From positions 682,001 to 746,000 of the forward strand of contig NZ_SJOD01000001.1 of assembly GCF_004331175.1 (NCBI RefSeq): a stretch of 64,000 bases of DNA, read 5' to 3'. A program made the position numbers and the translations under genes. Positions 1 to 8,537 of this stretch are shown here, one piece after another; the first letter of the stretch is position 1; every line of letters starts with the position of its first letter. The stretch is from Acinetobacter sp. ANC 4178. Lineage in GTDB: Bacteria > Pseudomonadota > Gammaproteobacteria > Pseudomonadales > Moraxellaceae. A model generated the notes under the pieces. It saw only the letters and a program-made list of their open reading frames with translations. It ran no database searches and was not told the DNA's origin.

Positions 1-41
1 CGTCATTCTTTTTAAATTCTATTTTGGCATGGAGACTTCAC

Positions 42-878
42 ATGAGTGCTCAGTTATTTGTTGTAGCAACCCCTATCGGGCACTTAGATGACATGACTTT
101 TCGCGCCATTGAAACCCTAAAATCAGTGAGCATTATTGCAGCCGAAGATACACGCACATCGGCGCAATTACTCAAGCATTTTAATATTTCTACACCGCTC
201 ACTGCATGTCATGACCACAATGAAAGCAATAAAATTGATGTGTTAGTACAACGTCTGTTAAAAGGCGAAAATATGGCGTTAATTAGTGATGCAGGTACGC
301 CATTAATTAGCGATCCTGGGTTTAAACTGGTACGTGCAGCCCAAGAACATGGCATTCGTGTAATTCCTGTACCGGGAGCATGTGCCGCGATTGCTGCCTT
401 AAGTAGCGTGGGTTTGCCAAGTGACCGTTTTAGTTTCGAGGGCTTTTTATCCTCTAAAGCTTCACAACGCCTATTACAACTTGAAAAGTTGAAAGACGAA
501 ACTCAAACCCTAATTTTTTACGAAGCACCACATCGAATTTTAGAATGCGTAAAAAACATGGCTGAAGTGTTTGGTGCAGACCGCCCAGTGGGCTTTGCTC
601 GAGAAATTACCAAAACTTTTGAAACTATTCGCAAAATGACTTTGGGCGAATTGGTTCAGTTTATTGAGTCTGACCATAATCAACAAAAAGGTGAAATCGT
701 GTTGGTAGTGGGTGGTGCAACCCAAGAAAAAGACATGGAACAAGAAAAATTAGACCAACTTCTCACCCGTCTTTTACAGGATTTATCGGTCAAAGCGGCA
801 TCACAACTGGCTGCGGACTTAACTGGAATTAAGAAAAAAGTGGCGTATCAACGTGCCTTAGAATTGACTGACAAGTAA
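42..878 (+). CDS. rsmI: 16S rRNA (cytidine-1402 2'-O) methyltransferase RsmI
   Basis: Methylates the ribose of C1402 in the 16S rRNA decoding centre, using SAM, in the cytoplasm. The 278-residue product has the tetrapyrrole-methylase fold motifs of the family: ATPIGHLDD at residues 9-17 (the family usually has GNL, here GHL), AEDTR near 35, SDAGTPLISDPG near 85 and a VPGACA loop near 115. An upstream TTG at 24 is in frame, but GGAG at 31-34 sits seven bases before the ATG at 42, so 42 is taken as the start. It is transcribed alone and ends at a bidirectional terminator facing the next gene. Family assignment is firm. Confidence 0.96.
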   Translation: MSAQLFVVATPIGHLDDMTFRAIETLKSVSIIAAEDTRTSAQLLKHFNISTPLTACHDHNESNKIDVLVQRLLKGENMALISDAGTPLISDPGFKLVRAAQEHGIRVIPVPGACAAIAALSSVGLPSDRFSFEGFLSSKASQRLLQLEKLKDETQTLIFYEAPHRILECVKNMAEVFGADRPVGFAREITKTFETIRKMTLGELVQFIESDHNQQKGEIVLVVGGATQEKDMEQEKLDQLLTRLLQDLSVKAASQLAADLTGIKKKVAYQRALELTDK

Positions 879-908
879 AACAAAAACTTGAATGTCGCAC
901 AAATAAAA

Positions 909-933
909 AACCACTCTCATGAGTGGTTTTTTA
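909..933. terminator. Bidirectional terminator between rsmI and the SutA-like gene
   Basis: Perfect stem AACCACTC/GAGTGGTT around a short loop, with A-rich 5' and T-rich 3' flanks, so it can act in both directions between two convergent genes. Confidence 0.85.
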
Positions 934-943
934 TACTGCTAGA

Positions 944-1192
944 TTAGTCGTGTGCAGACTCATCGGGTGGAACTTCAGTAATACGTCCACCACGGGCTAA
1001 GAATGCAGCGACTTCATCTTCCAAAGCTTCACGTTGCTTCTTCTTTGCAGTCACGGTTAATGTTTCTGCCTCAGCCACATCACCATCCGAAGCCCCTTCG
1101 ACTTCATCTGATGCACCTTTTTCGGCAGCCTTCGCTTCATCCTCATCTACAACAGAGTCTTCTGCATCATCATAATCATTCATATCCGTCAT
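944..1192 (-). CDS. Small acidic protein, SutA-like RNA-polymerase-associated regulator
   Basis: An 82-residue protein with a highly acidic, probably disordered N-terminal half (residues 1-45, rich in D/E/A), then a short basic KKKQRE stretch and the segment ALEDEVAAFLARGGRITEVPPDE (about 55-78, given here only as a landmark). That order (acidic tail, basic helix, FLxRGGxxxEV) matches what I recall of SutA from Pseudomonas, a slow-growth factor that binds RNA polymerase. Similarity is judged by eye, so the function is an inference. The start is supported by GGGGAG about six bases upstream. The product lacks the longer C-terminal tail of the Pseudomonas protein. Confidence 0.72.
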   Translation of the reverse strand: MTDMNDYDDAEDSVVDEDEAKAAEKGASDEVEGASDGDVAEAETLTVTAKKKQREALEDEVAAFLARGGRITEVPPDESAHD

Positions 1193-1366
1193 CTTAATCT
1201 CCCCACAATGACTTCCAAATACTTCGTTTCGAATCGATTTCGAATTACGATGAAATTTATCAATCTAAATCGCTTTCGCATAGTACTTAATGCAAAAAAA
1301 TCGTATCTTTTTTAATCAAATTCGTAATCAGATTTAACTAAATGCCTAAAAATTATCTGTTTAAAC

Positions 1367-2599
1367 CTAATTTGCATAACGGGTATTTTTCAGTACCTGC
1401 AAACCGTTGGCTTGCATCATAAAAGCATCTTTTACTACGGGCTGTTGTTCAACTTGTTTTAAGCCAAAATTACGCGCCCAAATTACGGGAAAAAATTCTG
1501 TGGTTTCTAGCCAGCCAATTGCCGACATGCTATGCATCATGGCGTCATTTTGACCTTTACGGCGATGTTCATAACGCTGCAAGGTTTGCTCATGTGCCCA
1601 TACCCCACGCGAAAAGTCATGCAATAAGGCATCACACAATACCGCAGCATCTAAACAGCCAATATTCACCCCTTGCCCTGCCAATGGATGAATCACATGT
1701 GCCGCATCTCCAATTAAGGCTAGCCCTGAAGTCACATATTGCTGTGCAGCCCGTGCTTTCAACGGAAACATCGCCCGTGGTGTCGCTTCTAACACCTCAC
1801 CCAACATATGTTGACTTTCACGTGTCAGCAGTTGTAAAAAGGCAGCGTCATCCAGTGCGATATATTCCTCGGCATAGTCATCAGGTAAAGTCCAAACAAT
1901 CGACTGCCAATAACCATTCTGCTCAGGCTTTAAACTTGCCATCGGTAAAAATGCCAAGGGACCCGTTTCTAAGAAAATTTGACGGGCGACATGTTGATGC
2001 GGCTGCGCGGTACGAATGGCACAGGTCACGCCTGCCTGACGATAATCCAATACATCCAGATCAATAAATGCCTGTTCGCGCACAAAAGAGTTGGCTCCAT
2101 CGGCACCAATCACCAATTTAGTGGTGAGTTGTGTGCCATCCGCTAGATGAATATGCCAAACACCAACGCCACGTTCCACTCTCGTGACTTTGACTTGCGT
2201 TCGATAGTCTTTGACTTCGCTCAACATGCGTTTTTGAATGGCTAAATTCAAAATACTGGGCTCGACCATTGAACCCAATGCTTGCTCTATGGAAGGAGTT
2301 TTTTCTGCGACATCCCCAAAATGAATGTCACCATAGCCATTTTTATTCCAGACCTGCATACCGCTATAGGGCATTTGACGCGCCAATAACTCCCAAACTT
2401 TTACGGTCTTAAGTAAATGGATGGTCGCTTGGCTCAGTGCCAATACACGTGGATTAGCAACCGCTAATACTTTGCCCTCATCCAAAATAGGTGCAGCATC
2501 TAAAACCGTTGCTTGTACACCACCTTGAGCCAGCAACAAGGCGGTCAATCCACCGACTAAACCACCACCAACAATCACAACATCTAAAACTTGACTCAT
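1367..2599 (-). CDS. ubiI: UbiI/VisC-like FAD-dependent ubiquinone-biosynthesis hydroxylase
   Basis: A 410-residue flavoprotein monooxygenase of the UbiH/COQ6 family. The N-terminal FAD-binding GGGLVGG motif is at about residues 11-17, the second FAD/NADPH motif reads VIGADGANS near 163-171, and the third reads ALIGDAAHVIHPLAGQGVNIGCLDA near 290-315 (motif quoted in parts: GDAAH, HPLAGQGVN). The sequence resembles E. coli UbiI (C5 hydroxylation of the ubiquinone ring) more than UbiH, including the MxVWxKxxYGxIxF stretch. Its ATG overlaps the stop of ubiH by four bases, so the two are co-transcribed and translationally coupled. The exact ring position it hydroxylates is inferred from homology. 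Confidence 0.85.
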   Translation of the reverse strand: MSQVLDVVIVGGGLVGGLTALLLAQGGVQATVLDAAPILDEGKVLAVANPRVLALSQATIHLLKTVKVWELLARQMPYSGMQVWNKNGYGDIHFGDVAEKTPSIEQALGSMVEPSILNLAIQKRMLSEVKDYRTQVKVTRVERGVGVWHIHLADGTQLTTKLVIGADGANSFVREQAFIDLDVLDYRQAGVTCAIRTAQPHQHVARQIFLETGPLAFLPMASLKPEQNGYWQSIVWTLPDDYAEEYIALDDAAFLQLLTRESQHMLGEVLEATPRAMFPLKARAAQQYVTSGLALIGDAAHVIHPLAGQGVNIGCLDAAVLCDALLHDFSRGVWAHEQTLQRYEHRRKGQNDAMMHSMSAIGWLETTEFFPVIWARNFGLKQVEQQPVVKDAFMMQANGLQVLKNTRYAN

Positions 2600-3804
2600 G
2601 CTTTTAGTCCCATTGCGTAAGTGGCCACCAATGGTTTAATACCCGGAATTAAATCAAATGCGATCAGTCCTGTATTACGTAATAATTTCAGCATCGGATT
2701 TTGATTGCTAAAACCTCGTACCACACTGTCACAGAACTTAATGACACGTTGCTGATCTTTTAAGCGAGCTTGTTCATATTCAAGTAATATGCTTGGCTCA
2801 CCGAGGTCAGCACCCGCACTCTGTTGTGCTTCTAAATAGCGCAGCAATACATAGGCATCACGCATACATAGGTTAAACCCTTGTCCTGCAACAGGGTGAA
2901 TGGTATGTGCCGCATTACCCATCAGCACTACACGCCCTACTGCCTGCTTTTCTGCTAAAACTTGTGACAATGGATAACTAAAACGCTTACCTGTTTTTTG
3001 GAATTTACCTGCACGGTCACCATAGGTTTGCTGCAAAGCATCCAAGAAATGCTGGTCATTTTCTTCTCCCAACCACTCTTGCTCTGTGCCCTTTTTCACT
3101 GGCCAAACTACTGAACGACGGTATTCACTCGGTAAAGGCAACAATGCCAATGGCCCAAGAGGACTAAAACGCTCAAAGCCAATATGTTGATGCGGTTTCG
3201 AAGTTTGTACGGTGGTGACAATTGCTACTTGATCATAATCATGCTCAGATACACCAATACCCAAAGCTTGACGACAGAACGAATCTCGACCATCTGCCGC
3301 AATCACCAACTTGGCTTGTAGTTGCAACTGTTCTTCACCACGTCGAGCTTCAATATAAGCATGCTCTGCATCTTGGGTAAGTGAGGTGACCTGCACACCA
3401 TCAATCAATTCAATCAATGGCTGTTGGCGAACTTGGGTCAGTAACACACGCCCTAACCACGCATTTTCAATGACTTGTCCAAAGCTTTCGACTTTCTCTT
3501 GCTCTGCAATTAAACGCGCCTTACCAAAGCTGCCTTCTTCAGTAATATGTACTTGTAAGATGGGTGTTGCATGTTGTTGCAAGGCATCCCATAAACCCAG
3601 TTCTTGGTAAATTTGCACGCTACGGCGAGACAAAGCACTATTTCGTGCATCGAAACTGGAATGGTACGGTGCAAGATTTATATCATCATAATTTGGGTAT
3701 TTGATGGCTTCGAGCAGTTTGACTGCAATATTTGCTTTCGCCAACATGAGTGCCAGACTCAGCCCAACCATTCCACCACCGACAATGACGACTTCTTGCT
3801 GCAT
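2596..3804 (-). CDS. ubiH: 2-octaprenyl-6-methoxyphenol hydroxylase UbiH-like flavoprotein
   Basis: A 402-residue FAD monooxygenase of ubiquinone synthesis, acting with the membrane-associated Ubi complex. FAD motifs are GGGMVG near residue 8, the AADGRDS motif near 170 and GNAAHTIHPVAGQGFN near 298, where N replaces the usual D of GDAAH as it does in E. coli UbiH. Middle-region motifs such as GPLALLPLPS also match UbiH. It is the first gene of a two-gene unit with ubiI. In E. coli ubiH directly follows pepP; here pepP lies 7.4 kb away. A perfect inverted repeat lies 84 bases upstream. Confidence 0.87.
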   Translation of the reverse strand: MQQEVVIVGGGMVGLSLALMLAKANIAVKLLEAIKYPNYDDINLAPYHSSFDARNSALSRRSVQIYQELGLWDALQQHATPILQVHITEEGSFGKARLIAEQEKVESFGQVIENAWLGRVLLTQVRQQPLIELIDGVQVTSLTQDAEHAYIEARRGEEQLQLQAKLVIAADGRDSFCRQALGIGVSEHDYDQVAIVTTVQTSKPHQHIGFERFSPLGPLALLPLPSEYRRSVVWPVKKGTEQEWLGEENDQHFLDALQQTYGDRAGKFQKTGKRFSYPLSQVLAEKQAVGRVVLMGNAAHTIHPVAGQGFNLCMRDAYVLLRYLEAQQSAGADLGEPSILLEYEQARLKDQQRVIKFCDSVVRGFSNQNPMLKLLRNTGLIAFDLIPGIKPLVATYAMGLKA

Positions 3805-3887
3805 GCTTGTATCCTTTTTATGGCGTATTCGAAGGAAAAAACCTCAAAATACCTATAAGTTTTAATGGATTTTATATTACATCAAAG

Positions 3888-3910
3888 CGTTTCATTTTTA
3901 TAATGAAACG
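3888..3910. promoter_or_regulatory. Perfect inverted repeat upstream of ubiH
   Basis: CGTTTCATT and AATGAAACG, nine-base arms around a five-base spacer, 84 bases upstream of the ubiH start. Possible repressor operator or leader hairpin; no regulator is identified. Confidence 0.45.
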
Positions 3911-4076
3911 GACTTTTTTACGTACGATCACGGTAAAATGAGCTTCCATGATTTTGAAAAAGTATGTACTGTCGGTTATTGGGAAACTTGCTCAAGGTAC
4001 TGTTTCAGCTAACTTATAAATAGCAAATAGCGTGAAACAATGTTGAATAATTGTTTGTGGAACATGAAAAATCAAT

Positions 4077-4105
4077 AAAAAAGCCCAATATGGAGATATT
4101 GGGCT
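4077..4105 (-). terminator. Rho-independent terminator, minus strand
   Basis: AGCCCAATAT/ATATTGGGCT stem with a four-base loop. On the minus strand it is followed by a T run (AAAAA at 4077-4081 on the plus strand). No minus-strand gene now lies immediately upstream, so it may be a leftover of an earlier arrangement. Confidence 0.7.
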
Positions 4106-4297
4106 GAGTTCAGGGGACTATCGATTTGATTTATATCACAATAATAAGTTGATTACGTATAAAGTGCATTGTTTTGATTTTAGCAAGACTTAATGAATAG
4201 CCACCAATAATTTTAGTAAAAAAAGAAAAAATCTATTTTTTGATTATCTTTTAATAGTCACTGAACTGAAATATGAACTACTCATAAGGAAAATTTT

Positions 4298-4828
4298 TTG
4301 ATTATAACTATCTGTATTATTACGTTTTTTGTTTTGTTTATTATATTTATTAGAACTACATTTGATAAAAAATATAGTAACACTCAAATTTATTCATTTA
4401 TGAAACGCAGTTTTTGGATTTGTATATGTATTCTTCCGCTTGTTTGGCTCATCTTTTATAAAGACTTAAATCATCCTCAGATGCCTGATAATGCAAGTGG
4501 TTCATATGCATTAGGAGTTGCTTTATTCGGACTTGCTTCACCTATTTTTGTCATTGTTGGATTTTTACTAGGTCATATATTTTTTCTTGCAATATTTATG
4601 GTTATTGATTTAATAATTTCAAAAATCTATGGCAATAACATAAAGTTCATTGTCAGTATTCTATTAACTACTTTAGTCACGATTGTTATTTTAGAATTTA
4701 TTTGGTGGGGAATATTTTACTCAGAAGGCTCCATTCCAATTCGAATTTATGTATGGAATATTGCAATCCTAACTTTACCATGGTTGCCAATTATTAGTAT
4801 TTTAGTTACCCAAAGATGGAAAAAATAG
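4298..4828 (+). CDS. Hypothetical integral membrane protein
   Basis: A 176-residue protein I do not recognise. It has about four to five hydrophobic segments (roughly 1-18, 38-53, 70-108, 120-140, 150-168) separated by short lysine-bearing loops. The start is a TTG at 4298, seven bases after AAGGA (4286-4290), which is the only good ribosome binding site in frame. Base composition is markedly AT-rich compared with the housekeeping neighbours, which fits an accessory gene. It is followed by copy A of a direct repeat whose left part can form an imperfect hairpin. Confidence 0.6.
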   Translation: MIITICIITFFVLFIIFIRTTFDKKYSNTQIYSFMKRSFWICICILPLVWLIFYKDLNHPQMPDNASGSYALGVALFGLASPIFVIVGFLLGHIFFLAIFMVIDLIISKIYGNNIKFIVSILLTTLVTIVILEFIWWGIFYSEGSIPIRIYVWNIAILTLPWLPIISILVTQRWKK

Positions 4829-4944
4829 AAACTTTAATCTGGGAATTATAATCCATTTAACATAATGGCGGTTATACGAAGTACACTTGCATATGAATAT
4901 AAATATCAATTACTTAAAAAATTAAACCACCACTAAAAATTCAC

Positions 4945-5044
4945 AAAACACCAGCTTTGAAACAAGTCGGTGGCTTATCCATAATTTTTATATTCTTTCG
5001 CAAAGCCAATACGAAAACATACCTATTTTTAATGTGGCTTAAAC
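4945..5044. repeat. Direct repeat, copy A
   Basis: About 100 bases that recur at 7276-7382. The right-hand 62 bases (from TAATTTTTATATTC to GTGGCTTAAAC) are almost identical, differing by two substitutions and one base length. The left part shares GAAACAAGTC and an imperfect hairpin. The two copies bracket the remnant and LysR segment. Confidence 0.85.
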
Positions 5045-5942
5045 TATTTTCGATGAGGGAAAGAGCGATAAAGGTAGGTTAAGTAAGGCAACAGACACCC
5101 ATCAATGTCTTAAGCTTTATTATATTTAAATCTATATTATTGATTTTAAAATAAAAATAAAGTCACCAACAGATCAAGGGTCTTCTTTAATATAGTTTTC
5201 AATGCACTCCCACGCGGAGTCCTTTTGATCGCTCGACATCATAGGATGGAAGTGTCAATCTGGCTGCAAGCTATGATGCATTTTGATTCTTATTTAATCG
5301 TAGCGATGAAATAACAACAAGTCAAGAAATGTGTCTCGATAAACAATACCCCAACTTAATGCCAGTTTACCTCTCTCTTTTTGCCGTCAGAATAGAGCGG
5401 TGATAAGCGCATCCTAATTCGGGAAAGACCGCTCAGCCATAAGCATACTGCCCTATTTTTCAGGACTGTTAATCTGTTCGGCTTTCTTAAAGATGGTGAG
5501 CGATTGCTCACAATTAAGATCCAGAAACCTCTTGCGAATTCGCCATGTGCAACCTGTTGTTCAATCAATTTCCTTCTGTTTATGCTGTTCAGCAGTGAAC
5601 TATAGATTAACCCGCTCATAGACCGGAGCAGACTGCGTATTCTCTCCAAGCTGAATGGCGGTATGATAGATCAAGCAATTCTTACAATCTTTGGTCAATT
5701 CAAATTACGCTAACGCGGGCTTACCCACCTGTACAAAATCTGCGGATAAACTTTGGGGGTAAGTTTTGAGCAATGATGTACGCTCTGGCTGACACGAATT
5801 AGGGATCATTGCGTCTAGGTCGCTACTGATATTTTTCATATGATGGGGACATAGAGAACAGGATGTTCCAACACATAAAACAATAATGATAAGTGCACCA
5901 CTAGGACGTGAGGTACGACAGGAGTTATACCTAAGCAACGCA
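5045..5942 (-). pseudogene. Non-functional region with decayed coding remnants
   Basis: No intact gene is supported in this 0.9-kb stretch. On the minus strand several short protein-like runs appear in different frames, broken by stops: a 22-codon run starting MMSSDQKDSAW (about 5176-5244), a run ending LTIFKKAEQINSPEK (about 5440-5530), and one reading LTKDCKNCLIYHTAIQLGE near 5640-5697. Small open frames at 5356-5649 and 5705-5938 have no recognisable relatives and no convincing ribosome binding site. This pattern fits one or more degraded accessory genes, but I cannot name them. Confidence 0.35.
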
Positions 5943-5946
5943 TACG

Positions 5947-5976
5947 AAAAAGCCCGACAGGATGTCGGGCTTTTTT
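5947..5976. terminator. Bidirectional terminator
   Basis: AGCCCGACA/TGTCGGGCT stem with a three-base loop, preceded by an A run and followed by six Ts. It would stop transcripts on either strand and lies just after the small membrane-protein frame. Confidence 0.85.
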
Positions 5977-6022
5977 ATTGTCTAAATTGTTTTGCATAAG
6001 CAGCATTCGGTTAAATAAAGGC

Positions 6023-6154
6023 TTAATCAATCAATAAATCTATATGATCTAAAGCCGATTTAGAAAGCCTCTCTGTGTAATTATCATAAGACTGAGCTGC
6101 TAAGCAGATAACGACTACAACGATAAATAAAATAATTTTATTCTTAAGAACCAT
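6023..6154 (-). CDS. Possible small single-span membrane protein
   Basis: A 43-codon frame with a lysine-bearing N terminus, one hydrophobic segment (IILFIVVVVICLAA, about residues 6-20) and a polar tail. It is divergent from the LysR gene and followed by a strong terminator at 5947-5976, which argues that something is transcribed here. The ribosome binding site is weak, and no family is recognised. Confidence 0.35.
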   Translation of the reverse strand: MVLKNKIILFIVVVVICLAAQSYDNYTERLSKSALDHIDLLID

Positions 6155-6253
6155 TTTAGCTTCGACTTGACTTAATTCTATTAAAAAAAAGATATAACAA
6201 CCTATCAATCTAATCTAATATAAAAAAAACACCAATCTATCTATTTTTGAGAT

Positions 6254-7153
6254 ATGTTAACTTTTAAACAATGTAATTATCTAATCAGTATTGTGGAAGA
6301 AGGAAGCTTTATCGCAGCTTCAGAAAAGCTATTTATTGCACAATCAGCTTTAAGCCGACAAATAAAAAATTTAGAAGATGAGCTAGGTTTCTGCATTTTT
6401 GATCGATCTGAGAAAAAAATAAAATTAACCTCTGCTGGATTAACTCTTTATAAAAGCTTAAAAAATCATCTTGAGAATTTAAATAATTCCATCGAGTTAG
6501 CAAAGAGAGTTAGTCTGGGAGAAGATAGAGTCGTAAAAGTTAGCCATTCTAGTAGCATTATTTTCGATAAAGAAAAACTTAAAGCTTTAGATCAATTATG
6601 TGAAAAATATCAAATTAATATAGAGATCAATACTATTTCTTCAGAGGCTCAAATTGAGGCAATACTCAGTGGTGATATTGATATTGGATTTATTCGACCT
6701 CCAGTTCACCACAGTTTAGATGGAATAAATTCTGTAATTTTATATAAAGCCCCTTTACATGTCGCTGTCTCAGTCTCTAATCAAAATTTTGCTAAGAAGG
6801 ACAGTATTTATATTAGAGAGTTAAAAGAGCTCAGGTTTGTTTCTACGCCACATTCTAAACGTGGAGGTCTAAGTTATTTGGTGTCTAATCTTTGCTTAAG
6901 TAATGGATTCGTCCAGAAAAAATCCAGAATTACCTCAAGGAAACTTTCACAGTTAGAATTGGTTGCCAATGACTATGGTATTTGTATCGTACCTGAGGAG
7001 TTCTCTACCGTTCTTCCAAAGAATGTTAAGTTACTTTCAATAAGTGATAAAAATAATGAATCTGAAGTTAGATTAATTTGGAAAAAAGGCAATGATTCAC
7101 TCATAGAAAATTGTGCAAAAGCAATTCAGGTTTTTTATAAAATAGATGCTTAA
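6254..7153 (+). CDS. LysR-family transcriptional regulator
   Basis: A 299-residue LysR-type regulator. The N-terminal winged helix-turn-helix (residues 1-60) carries the hallmark ...GSFIAASEKLFIAQSALSRQIKNLE... pattern, and the rest is a LysR substrate-binding domain (about 90-295). Codon use and base composition are strongly AT-rich compared with mesX-mesD downstream. It lies between two copies of a direct repeat, suggesting acquisition or duplication as a unit. It could control the divergent small frame or the downstream methionine-synthase genes. It lacks close resemblance to MetR, so no target is claimed. Confidence 0.9.
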   Translation: MLTFKQCNYLISIVEEGSFIAASEKLFIAQSALSRQIKNLEDELGFCIFDRSEKKIKLTSAGLTLYKSLKNHLENLNNSIELAKRVSLGEDRVVKVSHSSSIIFDKEKLKALDQLCEKYQINIEINTISSEAQIEAILSGDIDIGFIRPPVHHSLDGINSVILYKAPLHVAVSVSNQNFAKKDSIYIRELKELRFVSTPHSKRGGLSYLVSNLCLSNGFVQKKSRITSRKLSQLELVANDYGICIVPEEFSTVLPKNVKLLSISDKNNESEVRLIWKKGNDSLIENCAKAIQVFYKIDA

Positions 7154-7275
7154 ATCCCCCCTAAAATCAACACAATCTAGCTTATAAGAAATATCCAAAA
7201 CAAACTGATATTAAACAAATATTTAGAATAGAATTCCATCTTTAAAATCGATAAAAATAAGTTTTCATCATCCCC

Positions 7276-7382
7276 CAAACACCATAAAACTGACTTGGAA
7301 ACAAGTCAGTCATTTATTCCTAATTTTTATATTCTTTCGCAAAGCCAATACGAAAACACGCCTATTTTAATGTGGCTTAAAC
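7276..7382. repeat. Direct repeat, copy B, with a perfect hairpin
   Basis: Second copy of the repeat at 4945-5044. Its left end holds a perfect nine-base stem, ACTGACTTG/CAAGTCAGT with a GAAA loop (7289-7310), which may terminate the LysR transcript. The right 62 bases match copy A nearly exactly. It lies directly upstream of the mesX leader. Confidence 0.85.
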
Positions 7383-7387
7383 CTTAA

Positions 7388-7437
7388 ACATGAATTTTAC
7401 TCACTTTACACTGAGACTAAATCATTTTTATTCATGT
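7388..7437 (+). promoter_or_regulatory. Candidate control region of mesX
   Basis: Contains eight-base arms ACATGAAT (7388-7395) and ATTCATGT (7430-7437), and within it TGAATTTTACTCA (7391-7403), one mismatch from the general MetR box TGAA-N5-TTCA. Binding by MetR or by the LysR protein upstream is conjecture. Confidence 0.35.
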
Positions 7438-7508
7438 TTGGATTGCGGTATAAATTACACCATTCAAGCAATTTAGATTTAATCTCAAAAATTAGGATGA
7501 CCATCACC

Positions 7509-8501
7509 ATGAGTAAAGAGTTTGCATGTTCAATCAAACGCATTCGTTTTGATGAAAACTATCAACCAGCAGATAGCACACGCCTAACGACTAACTTTGC
7601 TAACTTAGCACGTGGTGAAAGCCGTGAGCAGAATCTACGTAATACGCTTCGAATGATTAACAATCGTTTTAATGCTTTAGCACAAACAGATAATCCAAAT
7701 GGTGATCGTTATTCGCTTGAAATTGATATTATTTCTGCGGATTTAGATATTGAAGGTAACGGTCAAACTTTCCCAATTATTGAAATGCTGAAAAGCACCA
7801 TTACCGATCATCATACCCATCAACGTATTGAAGGCATGATTGGCAATAGCTTCTCATCTTATGTACGTGACTACGATTTTAGCGTGGTACTCAAAGAACA
7901 TAATAAAGCGAACTCAACCTCGTATGCACCTGAAGGTTTTGGTGATTTACATGGCAAGCTGTATCAATACTTAGTGAATTCGGACACGTTTAAAGCAGAA
8001 TTTAATCAACAGCCTGTGATTTGCTTGAGTGTTTCAACGGCACGAACTTATCACCGTACCACCAATGAACATCCGATTTTGGGTGTTGAATACAAGCAAG
8101 ATCAATACTCACGTACCGATGAATACTTCCATAAAATGGGCTTACAGGTTCGCTTCTTTATGCCCAAAGGCAGTGCTGCACCTTTAGCATTCTATTTTGC
8201 AGGTGATTTGCTACGTGATTACACTGATTTTGAACTGATCAGCGCGATTAGTACCATGGAAACGTTCCAAAAGATTTATCGTCCTGAAATTTACAATGCA
8301 AATTCATCAGCAGCGCAAGTTTATCAGGCAAGTCTAGAGTACCCAGATTACTCATTAACACGAATTGTGTATGACCGTGTTGAACGTGGTCAGCTCGCAG
8401 TCAAACAAGGTAAATGGACTGAAGAAAACTTTATCAAGCCTTATCAAAACATCCTTGAGCAATGGGCTGCCAATTACAACGCAGACCGTAACGCTGCTTA
8501 A
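7509..8501 (+). CDS. mesX: MesX (DUF1852), partner of methionine synthase MesD
   Basis: A 330-residue DUF1852 protein. In Acinetobacter baylyi the DUF1852 protein MesX is required, together with MesD and oxygen, for folate-independent methionine synthesis. Its biochemical role and the methyl donor are not known to me. The frame is open from an ATG at 7434, but the product probably starts at MSKEF (7509), twelve bases past another in-frame ATG (7497) and preceded by AGGA at 7494-7497. The family start after MSKEF supports this. No signal peptide or membrane segment is visible. It is 36 bases upstream of mesD and surely co-transcribed with it. Confidence 0.88.
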   Translation: MSKEFACSIKRIRFDENYQPADSTRLTTNFANLARGESREQNLRNTLRMINNRFNALAQTDNPNGDRYSLEIDIISADLDIEGNGQTFPIIEMLKSTITDHHTHQRIEGMIGNSFSSYVRDYDFSVVLKEHNKANSTSYAPEGFGDLHGKLYQYLVNSDTFKAEFNQQPVICLSVSTARTYHRTTNEHPILGVEYKQDQYSRTDEYFHKMGLQVRFFMPKGSAAPLAFYFAGDLLRDYTDFELISAISTMETFQKIYRPEIYNANSSAAQVYQASLEYPDYSLTRIVYDRVERGQLAVKQGKWTEENFIKPYQNILEQWAANYNADRNAA

Positions 8502-8537
8502 TTTACCTGAAATAGAATATTGAAATAGAGATTTATA

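Larger units (their letters stand above)
3805..4297. other. Intergenic region upstream of ubiH
   Basis: No supported gene. It contains the inverted repeat at 3888-3910 and a minus-strand terminator hairpin at 4077-4105, and is otherwise AT-rich sequence leading to the small membrane-protein gene. Confidence 0.7.

Noticed and set aside
5705..5938. Possible phage Rz1-like lipoprotein frame
   Set aside because: The hydrophobic part resembles a lipoprotein signal, but the lipobox is poor (VGTSC), no partner Rz frame or lysis genes are present, and the rest matches nothing.
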